This document shows positions 1-7,144 of a DNA stretch of 9,757 nucleotides, one piece after another. Origin of the DNA: CAZBBB01 sp964490005 (GTDB lineage Bacteria; Planctomycetota; B15-G4); NCBI GenBank assembly GCA_964490005.1, contig CAZBBB010000112.1, positions 1-9,757 on the forward strand, given 5' to 3'. Numbering within the stretch: the stretch's first letter is position 1; every line of letters begins with the position of its first letter. Under the pieces are notes generated by a model that was not told the origin of the DNA, made no database searches, and saw only the letters and a program-made list of their open reading frames with translations. Position numbers and translations under genes: made by a program.

Positions 1-2
1 TG

Positions 3-2012
3 GTCGGCGGCGTCGGCGCGCCGCTGCTGCTGCTGGCGGTGGGCGCGCTGCTGTTCCTGCCCTTCGCGCTGCTGGGCGCGCTGCTGTGCGCCGCGCTCGA
101 CGCGTCCGCCGGGCGCGCCTCGCGCACCTACGCGGCGAGCTTCGCGGGCGGCGCGGCCGGCGCGCTGCTCGCGCTCGGAAGCCTGCAGTTCGCGGGCCTG
201 TCGGCCACGCTGGGCCTGCTCGGCCTGCTGCCGGCGGCCCTCGCGCCGCTGCTGGCGGACGCACGGCGCGCGCGCTGGCTGCTCGCGGCCGCTCCGGCGC
301 TGGCGGTGCTCGCGCTGCCCGAGACGCTCGTGCCGCTCACGAGCCGCAAGCACTTCCCGGCCGTGGCCGAGGAGGCGGTGATCGAGCGGCGCGAGAACGC
401 CTTCTCGCACGTGACCTTCTACCGCAACCCCGAGCACCACGGGTTGTGGGCCGTGCCGCCGACCTACGACGGGAGCTGGCCCGAGTCGATCGGCGTGGCC
501 ATCGACGCCTGGGCGATCACGTCGATCCTGCAGCGCGCTCCCGGCCAGGACGGCCACCCGATCCTCGAGCACTATCCGCCGACGATCTTCTTCACGGGCA
601 TGGTGCCGGGCTTCTCGGCGCTCGTCATCGGCGCGGGCGGCGGCGTCGACGTGCAGGCGGCGCTCGCGGCGGGCGCGGCGCGCGTGACGGTCGTCGAGAT
701 CAACCCGCTCATCGTCGACGCGGTGCGCGGGCGCTTCTCCGACTGGTGCGGCGGGCTCTACGACGATCCGCGCGTGGAGGTGGTCGTCGGCGAGGGGCGG
801 GCCTTCCTCGAGTCAGATCCGCGTCGTTGGGACCTGATCGTGCTCTCGGGCGTCGACACCTTCGCGGCCACGCAGGCCGGCGCCTTCGCGCTCTCGGAGA
901 ACTGGCTCTACACGAAGGAGGCCTGCGCCACGATGCTCGCGCGCCTGGCGCCGGGCGGGCGGCTGGGCCTGCTGCGCTGGTGGTTCGAGCCGCCGCGGCA
1001 GACGCTGCGCCTGATGCTGAGCTTCGCCGAGGTGTTGCGCGCGCAGGGCGTGGCCGAACCGGGGCTGCGGATGTTCCTGGCGCGGGCCGACCGCAACGCG
1101 CTGCTCGTCGTGCGCGAGCGCGACTTCTCGCCGCACGACATCGCCGCGCTGCGCTCGGCCTGCGTGCCGCGCGGCATGCTGCCGCTCTACGGCCTCGATA
1201 CGCCCAGCCATCCGGCGCTCGTCGAGGCGCTCTCGCTGAGCGACCCGTCGGAGTTCATCGACGACTGGCCGTATCGCGTCGATCCGGCGACGGACGACTC
1301 GCCGTTCTTCTTCGAGAACAGCCGCTGGTCGACGCTGTTCCGCGGCGAGGGCGACTGGATCCGCGACCGGCTCGGCGGGCTCGAGATCGTGGTGGCGAGC
1401 CTGCTGGCGCTCGTGCTGCTCGCGCTGCCGCTGAGCCGCCTGGTGCCGGCCGGCGGGCGCGTGCCGCGGCTCGGACTGGCGCTGCTCGGCGCGGGTTACG
1501 CCCTCGTCGAAGTGCCGCTGCTGCAGGCGCTGAGCCTGCCGCTCGGCCACCCGGGACTCGTCGTGGCGGTCGTGCTCGTGACGCTGCTCGCCGGTTCGGG
1601 CCTCGGCGCGTGGTGGGTCGGCCGCCGCGCCGGGCCGCCGGCCGGCGCGGCGCGCGCCTGTTTGCTCGTCGCGCTCGCGGTGCCGGCGCTGCCGGGCGCC
1701 GGCCTGGCGTGGATGCTGCCCGCCGTGGCGGGTGCGAGCTTCGCGGTGCGCCTGCTGCTCGTGATCGCGCTGCTGGCGCCGCTCGCGGCGCTCATGGGGC
1801 GGCCCTTCGCGCTCGCGCTCGACGCGCTCGGGCGACGCGCGCCGGGCCGCGGCGTGCCGGCGGCGTGGTACTGGAACGGCCTGGGTGCGGCCCTGGGCGG
1901 GCCCGCGGCCGTGCTGCTCGCGATGAGCTTCGGCTTCCAGGCGGCGCTGGGCGCGGGGGCCTGCGCGTATCTGCTCGCGGCGCGGCTGTTCGCTCGCGAC
2001 GCCGTCCGTTAG
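3..2012 (+). CDS. Polytopic membrane protein with spermidine-synthase-like SAM domain (5' end cut by window)
   Basis: The frame stays open to the left edge, so the true start lies outside the window; GTG at 39 is only the first possible start inside it. About four hydrophobic segments (to ~345) precede a soluble Rossmann domain (~345-1370). That domain has the SAM-binding glycine loop VIGAGGG (624-644) followed by the acidic EIN (E at 696), then GEGRAFL and a SENWLYT phrase. About six more membrane segments follow, including a GAGYALVEVPLLQ stretch and a C-terminal WYWNGLGAALGG segment, both typical of the family of membrane proteins usually annotated as spermidine synthase. In true polyamine synthases the loop after the fourth strand carries the catalytic DSSDP-type aspartate. 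Here it reads VLSGVDT, with Ser at 846-848 in place of the first Asp, so aminopropyl transfer is unlikely and the substrate is unknown. Probably co-transcribed with the glycosyltransferase 22 bases downstream. Confidence 0.85.
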   Translation, partial: VGGVGAPLLLLAVGALLFLPFALLGALLCAALDASAGRASRTYAASFAGGAAGALLALGSLQFAGLSATLGLLGLLPAALAPLLADARRARWLLAAAPALAVLALPETLVPLTSRKHFPAVAEEAVIERRENAFSHVTFYRNPEHHGLWAVPPTYDGSWPESIGVAIDAWAITSILQRAPGQDGHPILEHYPPTIFFTGMVPGFSALVIGAGGGVDVQAALAAGAARVTVVEINPLIVDAVRGRFSDWCGGLYDDPRVEVVVGEGRAFLESDPRRWDLIVLSGVDTFAATQAGAFALSENWLYTKEACATMLARLAPGGRLGLLRWWFEPPRQTLRLMLSFAEVLRAQGVAEPGLRMFLARADRNALLVVRERDFSPHDIAALRSACVPRGMLPLYGLDTPSHPALVEALSLSDPSEFIDDWPYRVDPATDDSPFFFENSRWSTLFRGEGDWIRDRLGGLEIVVASLLALVLLALPLSRLVPAGGRVPRLGLALLGAGYALVEVPLLQALSLPLGHPGLVVAVVLVTLLAGSGLGAWWVGRRAGPPAGAARACLLVALAVPALPGAGLAWMLPAVAGASFAVRLLLVIALLAPLAALMGRPFALALDALGRRAPGRGVPAAWYWNGLGAALGGPAAVLLAMSFGFQAALGAGACAYLLAARLFARDAVR

Positions 2013-2015
2013 TCT

Positions 2016-2032
2016 GGCGCGACTCCCGCGCC
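2016..2032 (+). other. GC hairpin in the 22-base gap before the glycosyltransferase
   Basis: GGCGCG (2016-2021) and CGCGCC (2027-2032) form a perfect 6-bp stem with loop ACTCC, starting four bases after the upstream stop codon and ending two bases before the ATG. There is no U tract, so it is not a standard intrinsic terminator. It could hinder or tune initiation of the glycosyltransferase, but short GC inverted repeats are common at this base composition. Confidence 0.25.
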
Positions 2033-2034
2033 GC

Positions 2035-2880
2035 ATGCCCGCTCTCCACGACACGCCGCCTGCCGCTCCGGCCGACGCCGGCCGACCCGCCCTGTCGCTC
2101 GTGGCGCCGGTCTACAACGAGGTCGACAACCTGCGCCCGCTGCTGGGGCGCGTGCACGAGGCGCTCGACGGCGGGCCGGCCTGGGAGCTGGTCTTCGTGG
2201 ACGACGGCTCGACGGACGGATCGACCGAGCGCATCCGCGAGCTGGCGCGCGGCGATGCGCGCGTGCGCGGCGTGATCTTCGAGCGCAACTGCGGGCAGAC
2301 GGCGGCGACGGCGGCCGGTCTGCGCGTGGCGCGCGGCGCGCTCATCGCGACGCTCGACGCCGACATGCAGAACGATCCGGCCGACCTGCGCCTGCTGCTG
2401 GCGGCGCTCGGCGAGCACGACGCCGTCGTGGGTTGGCGCGTGCGGCGCCGCGACACCTGGGTGCGGCGGCTCAGCTCGCGGCTGGCGAACGCGGTGCGCA
2501 ACGCCGTGACCGGCGACGCGATCCGCGACACGGGCTGCTCGCTCAAGCTGTTCCGGGCCGAGGCCATCCGCGCGCTGCCGCTGTTCGAGGGCATGCACCG
2601 CTTCCTGCCGACGCTGCTGCGCATGCACGGCTACAGCGTCGTCGAGCATCCGGTGGGCCACCACCCGCGCCTGTCGGGGACGAGCAAGTACGGCGTCGGC
2701 AATCGCGCCTGGCGCGCCACCAAGGACCTCGCCGCCGTGGCCTGGATGCGCGGCCGTGCGATCCGCACGCCGATCAGGGAGATCGTGGGGGGCGCGGAGG
2801 CCGCAGCGCCCAGTCCGGCGGCACGAAGCGAGACGCGAGCGACGACGCGACGACCGGACAGCGCGACGCCGGTCGCCTGA
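2035..2880 (+). CDS. Family 2 glycosyltransferase, DPM1-like, soluble
   Basis: 281 residues. The GT-A fold starts with SLVAPVYNEVDNL (residues 21-33). The nucleotide-binding VDDGSTDGS lies at 55-63, and the metal-binding DXD at 108-110 sits inside LDADMQNDP. RDTGCSLKLFR (164-174) and the HPRLSGTSKYG segment (210-220) are hallmarks of polyprenyl-phosphate mannosyl/glucosyltransferases. These enzymes move a sugar from a nucleotide donor to a polyprenyl phosphate, or directly to a membrane glycan, at the inner face of the cytoplasmic membrane. The two C-terminal membrane helices of GtrB-like relatives are absent. Residues after ~247 are a low-complexity tail rich in Ala, Thr and Arg that overlaps the opposing gene. 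The ATG fits the usual short N-terminal leader; no Shine-Dalgarno is visible. The sugar and acceptor cannot be told from sequence. Confidence 0.9.
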   Translation: MPALHDTPPAAPADAGRPALSLVAPVYNEVDNLRPLLGRVHEALDGGPAWELVFVDDGSTDGSTERIRELARGDARVRGVIFERNCGQTAATAAGLRVARGALIATLDADMQNDPADLRLLLAALGEHDAVVGWRVRRRDTWVRRLSSRLANAVRNAVTGDAIRDTGCSLKLFRAEAIRALPLFEGMHRFLPTLLRMHGYSVVEHPVGHHPRLSGTSKYGVGNRAWRATKDLAAVAWMRGRAIRTPIREIVGGAEAAAPSPAARSETRATTRRPDSATPVA

Positions 2881-3247
2881 ACAGCGCGCGGCGGAGGGCC
2901 GCGACGGCGCGGTAGGGCGGGTCGAGCAGACCCGCAGGCAGCACGGCGGCGACGGCCGCCAGGGCCGCCCAGCCGCCGCCGAGGCGCCGCAGGGCCTCGA
3001 GCACGGCGGCCGAACGCTGCAGGCAGCGGCCGTCGGGCAACCTCAGCACGACGCTGCCGCTCCGCGCTCCGCGGCTTCCGGGCGGGAGCAGGTGCGCGAT
3101 CCCCGGTTCCTGCTGCGGCACGAAGCGGAAGCGCGAGCCGTCGGGGTCGCGCGCGAGCAGCAGGCGCACCGTGCCGTGGCACAGCGCGCACTCGCCGTCG
3201 AAGAGCAGCAGCGCCGGTCCGTCGGCCGGCGGCTCGTCGTGGTCCAC
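2774..3247 (-). CDS. DCC-family thiol-disulfide oxidoreductase (DUF393)
   Basis: 157 residues from a GTG at 3247, chosen because it lies 38 bases after the radical SAM stop and just ahead of the conserved core. The frame is also open far upstream, but only as antiframe within the radical SAM gene. The core LLLFDGECALC carries the family-defining DxxCxxC (Asp17, Cys20, Cys23), a thioredoxin-like redox motif. The next part, FRFVPQQ (about 40-46) and the GSVVLRLPDGRCLQRSAAVL stretch (64-83), also fits the family. The hydrophobic helix around 93-108 and the ALFRRPASRC segment ending at Cys130 match the usual C-terminal half. Members are small, predicted thiol-disulfide oxidoreductases whose partners are mostly unknown. 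The last ~35 codons are antisense to the glycosyltransferase tail. No convincing ribosome site; expression probably depends on read-through from the radical SAM gene. Confidence 0.82.
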   Translation of the reverse strand: MDHDEPPADGPALLLFDGECALCHGTVRLLLARDPDGSRFRFVPQQEPGIAHLLPPGSRGARSGSVVLRLPDGRCLQRSAAVLEALRRLGGGWAALAAVAAVLPAGLLDPPYRAVAALRRALFRRPASRCPVVASSLASRFVPPDWALRPPRPPRSP

Positions 3248-3285
3248 GGGCGTCGGCCCGGTCCGAGGGGCGGCGGCCGGGGCGC

Positions 3286-4746
3286 TCAGCGCGCCGCGAC
3301 GCCGCCGCGCAGCAGGCCGCCGCCGGTCGACGTGCGCGAGAGCAGCCGGCGCGCGGCGCCCTTGCCGTACTCGCGGCCGAGGGCGCCCCAGAGCTTCTTC
3401 TTCCAGCGCAGGATGCGGTTGAGCCGCCCGGCCTCCGCGCGCACCCGGTCGATCGTGGCCTTGTCCATGTGCGTGCCGACGAGCCCGGCGGCGAGCACGA
3501 CCTCGTCCCAGTTGTCGCCCTGCAGCTCGCCCCGGTCGACGGCCTCCTTGTGGTAGCGCGTCATCGGGTAGGTGATGTTCACGTTGGGCACCATGGCGAT
3601 GCCGAGGCGGTGGAAGAACAGGATGCTCTCCATGGCCGTCTCGTAGGTCTCGCCCGGCAGGCCGAGGATCATGTTCGGCGAGATCTTCAGGCCGATGCTC
3701 TCGCCGTAGTCGCGGTAGCCGAGGAACTCCTTGAGCGTGAGCTTGCTGATCTCGCCCTGGATGGCCTCGCTGCCGGTCTCGAGCCCGGTGTAGATCTCGA
3801 CGCAGCCGGCCTCGCGCATGAGCTTGAGCAGCTCGTTCTTCATGCCGTTGAGGCGCGTCTGGCAGCGCCATTCGATCTTCGAGGCCAGCCCGCGCCGGAT
3901 CAGGCCCTCGCAGACCGCGGTCGTGTGCCGGCGGTCGAGCGTGAAGATCTGGTCCTGGAACATGATCCGGCGCACGCCGTACTTCTCGACGACCTCCTGC
4001 ACCTCGTCGAGGACCTGCTCGGGGTCGCGCTTGGACTGCCGGTCGCCGAACATCTGCTTGTAGCAGTAGCCGCAGGGCATCGGGCAGCCGCGGCTGGTCT
4101 CGAGCATCGCGAAGGGCACGTCGGGCGCGGCCGCGTCGCGGTAGGCCTCCATCGGCAGCAGGTGCCAGGCCGGCGACGGGAAATCCTTGTACTTGACCGG
4201 GTCCTCGTCGTCGGGGTTGTGCACGTGGCTGCCGTCGGGCGCGCGCCAGCTCACCGACTTGACGCCGCGCCAGCCCTCGCGCGCGACCTGGCCGCTGCCG
4301 ATCGCGCCGAGCGCCGCGAAGGAGACCGGCTCGGTCTCGCCGCGCAGGATGGCGTGGGCCATGGGCAGGCGGCGCAGCAGGTCGTTGGGATAGATCGAGC
4401 CGTGGGGGCCCTCGACGAGCACGTGCGCGGGGCCCGACCAGCCGTCGAAGAGGGCCGCGAAGAAGCGGTCGACGTAGGCGAGATCCGGGATCGGCAGCTC
4501 CCAGGCGTCGGTGCGCTCGGAACTGTAGTACAGCACGTCGGGCGCGAAGCGCCGGATGTGCTCGACGGTCTGGCCGTCGCTCCAGCCGAGCGCGTGCGGG
4601 TCGAGGAACTGGATCTCCCAGCCGCCCTGCTGCTCGAGCCAGCCGGCCACGATGGCCGTCGAGAGCGGCTGCCACTTGCGGGCCTTGCGGAACGCGTAGT
4701 TGCGCTGGAAGACCGGGATGGCGGGATTGACGATCGAGATCTTCAT
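3286..4746 (-). CDS. B12-binding-domain radical SAM protein (BchE/HpnJ type)
   Basis: 486 residues, a normal length for this class. The N-terminal ~140 residues look like the cobalamin-binding Rossmann domain: a first strand MKISIVNPAIP, then a second strand ending FLDPHALG. The radical SAM core follows, with TSRGCPMPCGYC giving CxxxCxxC at Cys221, Cys225 and Cys228 for the 4Fe-4S cluster. Next come the MFQDQIF strand (262-268), YTGLETGSE (319-327) and a LGLPGET motif (361-367), all typical of BchE-like enzymes. Known relatives carry out radical methylation, ring formation or hopanoid modification; substrate identity cannot be read here. The C-terminal ~70 residues are basic and have no recognised fold. 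The ATG fits the first beta strand exactly; no strong Shine-Dalgarno is visible. Likely the first gene of a two-gene operon with the DCC protein. Confidence 0.9.
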   Translation of the reverse strand: MKISIVNPAIPVFQRNYAFRKARKWQPLSTAIVAGWLEQQGGWEIQFLDPHALGWSDGQTVEHIRRFAPDVLYYSSERTDAWELPIPDLAYVDRFFAALFDGWSGPAHVLVEGPHGSIYPNDLLRRLPMAHAILRGETEPVSFAALGAIGSGQVAREGWRGVKSVSWRAPDGSHVHNPDDEDPVKYKDFPSPAWHLLPMEAYRDAAAPDVPFAMLETSRGCPMPCGYCYKQMFGDRQSKRDPEQVLDEVQEVVEKYGVRRIMFQDQIFTLDRRHTTAVCEGLIRRGLASKIEWRCQTRLNGMKNELLKLMREAGCVEIYTGLETGSEAIQGEISKLTLKEFLGYRDYGESIGLKISPNMILGLPGETYETAMESILFFHRLGIAMVPNVNITYPMTRYHKEAVDRGELQGDNWDEVVLAAGLVGTHMDKATIDRVRAEAGRLNRILRWKKKLWGALGREYGKGAARRLLSRTSTGGGLLRGGVAAR

Positions 4747-4776
4747 GGGAGCGGCTGCCGACGGCGCCGGGCGGGC

Positions 4777-4782
4777 AGTCTA
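4777..4782 (-). promoter_or_regulatory. Possible -10 element for the radical SAM gene
   Basis: TAGACT reads on the minus strand with its 3' end 30 bases before the ATG. This would give a start near 4770 and a leader of about 24 bases. No good -35 is visible 16-19 bases further upstream. The call rests mainly on the identical TAGACTG facing the other way in the same intergenic region. Confidence 0.4.
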
Positions 4783-4841
4783 GCGCAGCGCCGCGGAAGG
4801 CGCGATGAACGCCGGCGCGCCCCGTTGTCGCAATGGGAGTG

Positions 4842-4870
4842 TCGACCGTTTCGCCTCACTGGCTTAGACT
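4842..4870 (+). promoter_or_regulatory. Possible sigma-70-type promoter for the secreted protein
   Basis: TCGACC (4842-4847) and TAGACT (4865-4870) are separated by exactly 17 bases; each hexamer matches the bacterial housekeeping consensus at four of six positions. Transcription would start near 4877, giving a leader of about 46 bases. GAGAG (4911-4915), eight bases before the ATG, could be the ribosome site. The rest of the 4747-4923 intergenic region holds a GGCGCG/CGCGCC inverted repeat (4799-4804 and 4816-4821) midway between the two divergent promoters, and nothing else I recognise. Confidence 0.45.
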
Positions 4871-4923
4871 GTCGCACCTTCGGCGCCAATCCAGACACCC
4901 GACTCCGCTTGAGAGACTCATCG

Positions 4924-7092
4924 ATGATCCTGCACCGCACGGCGTTCGCCCTGGCACTCCTGCTGGGGCTCGGCTCCTCGGGTCAGGCGCAGTTCCTCGT
5001 CGGCAAGGTGAACGGCGGCCGCGTCGTGCTGAAACTCGACGCCTCGGTGCTGGCCTCGTCGGGGCTGCAGCTCACCGAGCTGCTCACCACGGCCGAGGTC
5101 GGCGATCCGATCGAGGAAAAGATGGAGGGGCCCTTCGTCGGCTTCGCCATCGACAGTTCCTCGACGCTGCTCTACCTGGCCGGGCGCGACGGCAACTTCG
5201 TGCCGTACGGCGTGCTGGGCGGCACGGTGCAGGCCATCGGCGGCTTCACGCTGGTCTCGCCGTCGACGGGCAAGTCGGCGGACCTGCACGACTTCGCCTT
5301 CCGCACGCTCGACGTGCGCAACGACGGCCCGGGCGGCGAGCCCGACCCCGACTACTTCACGATGGGCGCGGCGGGCCCCGGCCGGAACGACGACTTCCGC
5401 CTGTGCTACGTGAAGATCATCCACGACGCCGACGGCGTGCCCTACGGCGACCCCGATCACGTGCAGCCGATCCTGACGATCAAGGCCTTCGACCTGTTCG
5501 TCACGCCGACGCTGGCGGCCAAGCTCGGCCGGCCCGAACTCGTCGACGTGCTGCTCGGCACCGGCAAGATCGAGGCCACGGTCGAGACCTGGGACGGCCC
5601 GTGGAGCTACCCGCCCGGCCAGAACCCCTGGACGCCGTACACGGGCGGGCCGGGCCCCGGCGCGGGCGGTGCCGACGCGGTCGGCGTCGACGTCAAGCTG
5701 GGCATCCTGTCGAGCATCACGGCGCTGGGGCACGTCGGCACCTTCCCCAACGGGCGCGTGGGGCTCGCGACGGCCACGACCTCCTGCAACGTCGGCACGC
5801 TCAACGTGCCGTGGCTGGCGCAGATGCAGGAGAACCACCCGGGCATCAGCCAGACGCTGTACCGCGAACTCGGCGACCGCTTCGAGCAGGTCGGCGCGGC
5901 CTGGATCAAGCACGGCTTCTTCGCCCTGAGCAGCAGCCAGTGCACGCCCTGCCAGAACCCCAGCCCCGGCACCTTCCTCGGCGTGGGCTGCTCGGACACC
6001 TACGGCGTCTCGAACAACGGCGACCGCAACTACCTCGGCCCGCGCCACGAGTGGAACGCCTACACCGCCAAGTGGACCTGCCTCGGCAGCTACTTCGACG
6101 GCGTGCCGGTCGATTGCAACCAGAGCGTCGGCGGCGGCGGCTTCAACTCGGTCGACCACCGCCTCGAGGCCTTCGACTACGACCTCAACAACCCCGGCGC
6201 CACGTACTACTACGAGGGCTACTACCTCGTGCGCGACGACGTCGACCTGCACAACAACATCGGGTCGCGCCGCTGCACGATGACCTGGAACGGCTCGGCC
6301 TGGAGCTTCTCGACGCCGTCCTCGGGCTCGGGCAACCCGTTGGTCGAGGGCCCGGCCATCGAGCGCTGGGGCGACTTCCGCGCCACGGCGGGCCTCGGGC
6401 CGCACGACGGCAACGTGATCCTCGCGGTCAAGACGCGCGATCTCGGCGGCGGGCAGTGGCGCTACGAGTACGCCCTGTTCAACTGGAACCTGCACCGCAA
6501 GGTGCGCGGCTTCAGCGTGCCGGCCGCCGGGCAGGCCAGCAGCCCGTACTTCCACGACATCGACGACCAGGCCGCCAACAACTGGGTCACGAGCGTCGCG
6601 GGCGGCAACGTCCACTGGGACTACAACGACGTCGTCGTGTCCGGCCACAAGGTCGGCGGGGCGCTGCCCTGGGGCACGCTCTACAACTTCGGTTTCACGA
6701 GCAACCGGCCGCCGGTCGCGCGCAACGCGACGCTGACGATCCACCAGCCTGGCCCGGGCGGCGACCTGCTCGCCGTGCCGACGCTGGCCCCCTCGGCCGT
6801 GAACCTGACGGCGTCGGTGCTCGCGCCGGCCGTCGGCCAGCAGACCAACCTGGTCGTGAGCGGCGGCACCTCGCTCGGCATCATCGCGCTGCTCGAGGTC
6901 TCGGGCATCCCGCTCGCCGACGCGCTGCTCATCGGCCCGGTGCCCTACGACGGCAACGGCCAGGCGATCCTGCCCGTCACGATCCCGCCCGAGGCGGCCG
7001 GGCTCGACCTGCTGCTCATCGGCGCCGACGTGACGATCAACCCGCTGGCGCTGGTCGAGTTCAGCAACACGATCGAGGTGCAGGTGCAGTAG
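4924..7092 (+). CDS. Large secreted protein of unknown function with beta-rich C-terminal tail
   Basis: 722 residues. The ATG at 4924 is chosen because it gives a clear signal peptide: positive n-region ILHR, hydrophobic core TAFALALLLGLG, likely cleavage near GQA-Q (residues 20-23). The frame is open far upstream but only as antiframe inside the radical SAM gene. Residues ~24-255 form an N-terminal region I do not recognise. Residues ~260-595 form a second module with cysteines at 288, 340, 343, 356, 386, 398 and 451 (CTPC at 340-343, GVGCSD around 356), many Asn/Asp/Tyr/Trp residues, and a WRYEYALFNWN phrase near 514. Residues ~600-722 look like an Ig-like or sorting tail (VSGGTSLG near 646; the protein ends in EVQVQ). 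The even cysteines suggest disulfides outside the cell. I recall similar phrases in planctomycete secreted proteins, but no function. It has its own probable promoter. Confidence 0.85.
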   Translation: MILHRTAFALALLLGLGSSGQAQFLVGKVNGGRVVLKLDASVLASSGLQLTELLTTAEVGDPIEEKMEGPFVGFAIDSSSTLLYLAGRDGNFVPYGVLGGTVQAIGGFTLVSPSTGKSADLHDFAFRTLDVRNDGPGGEPDPDYFTMGAAGPGRNDDFRLCYVKIIHDADGVPYGDPDHVQPILTIKAFDLFVTPTLAAKLGRPELVDVLLGTGKIEATVETWDGPWSYPPGQNPWTPYTGGPGPGAGGADAVGVDVKLGILSSITALGHVGTFPNGRVGLATATTSCNVGTLNVPWLAQMQENHPGISQTLYRELGDRFEQVGAAWIKHGFFALSSSQCTPCQNPSPGTFLGVGCSDTYGVSNNGDRNYLGPRHEWNAYTAKWTCLGSYFDGVPVDCNQSVGGGGFNSVDHRLEAFDYDLNNPGATYYYEGYYLVRDDVDLHNNIGSRRCTMTWNGSAWSFSTPSSGSGNPLVEGPAIERWGDFRATAGLGPHDGNVILAVKTRDLGGGQWRYEYALFNWNLHRKVRGFSVPAAGQASSPYFHDIDDQAANNWVTSVAGGNVHWDYNDVVVSGHKVGGALPWGTLYNFGFTSNRPPVARNATLTIHQPGPGGDLLAVPTLAPSAVNLTASVLAPAVGQQTNLVVSGGTSLGIIALLEVSGIPLADALLIGPVPYDGNGQAILPVTIPPEAAGLDLLLIGADVTINPLALVEFSNTIEVQVQ

Positions 7093-7108
7093 GCTGGCGC
7101 GCGCGCGT

Positions 7109-7140
7109 CTCGCGCATCCGAGGAGCCCGCGGCGCGCGAG
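7109..7140 (+). promoter_or_regulatory. Possible leader hairpin ahead of the MFS gene
   Basis: CTCGCGC (7109-7115) pairs perfectly with GCGCGAG (7134-7140), four bases before the ATG. An inner CCG/CGG pairing (7118-7120 with 7130-7132) would leave AGGAG (7121-7125), the only Shine-Dalgarno-like stretch, in a nine-base apical loop. Read linearly, AGGAG is 19 bases from the ATG, too far for normal use. Function is inferred only. Confidence 0.3.
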
Positions 7141-7144
7141 CACG

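Noticed and set aside
4583..4600. DPHALG in the radical SAM protein as a canonical DxHxxG cobalamin-binding motif
   Set aside because: It matches the letters, but it follows the second strand of the domain, whereas the real DxHxxG of methionine synthase follows the first. BchE-type proteins usually lack the His ligand. Likely coincidence.
3248..4675. Upstream extension of the DCC frame to a 633-residue protein
   Set aside because: The added part is the radical SAM gene read in another frame; the DCC homology begins just after the GTG at 3247.
4799..4821. GGCGCG/CGCGCC inverted repeat as a regulator operator
   Set aside because: Only six-base arms with an 11-base loop in GC-rich DNA, and similar short repeats recur in the window; no second copy or adjacent regulator supports an operator.
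4805..4867. Twenty-codon ORF in the divergent intergenic region with GGAAGG four bases upstream
   Set aside because: It lies ahead of the inferred transcription start, its stop is the TAG of the presumed -10, and nothing supports translation.
3469..4923. Upstream extension of the secreted-protein frame
   Set aside because: It runs antisense through the radical SAM gene and gives meaningless composition. The ATG at 4924 begins a proper signal peptide and follows a promoter-like sequence.
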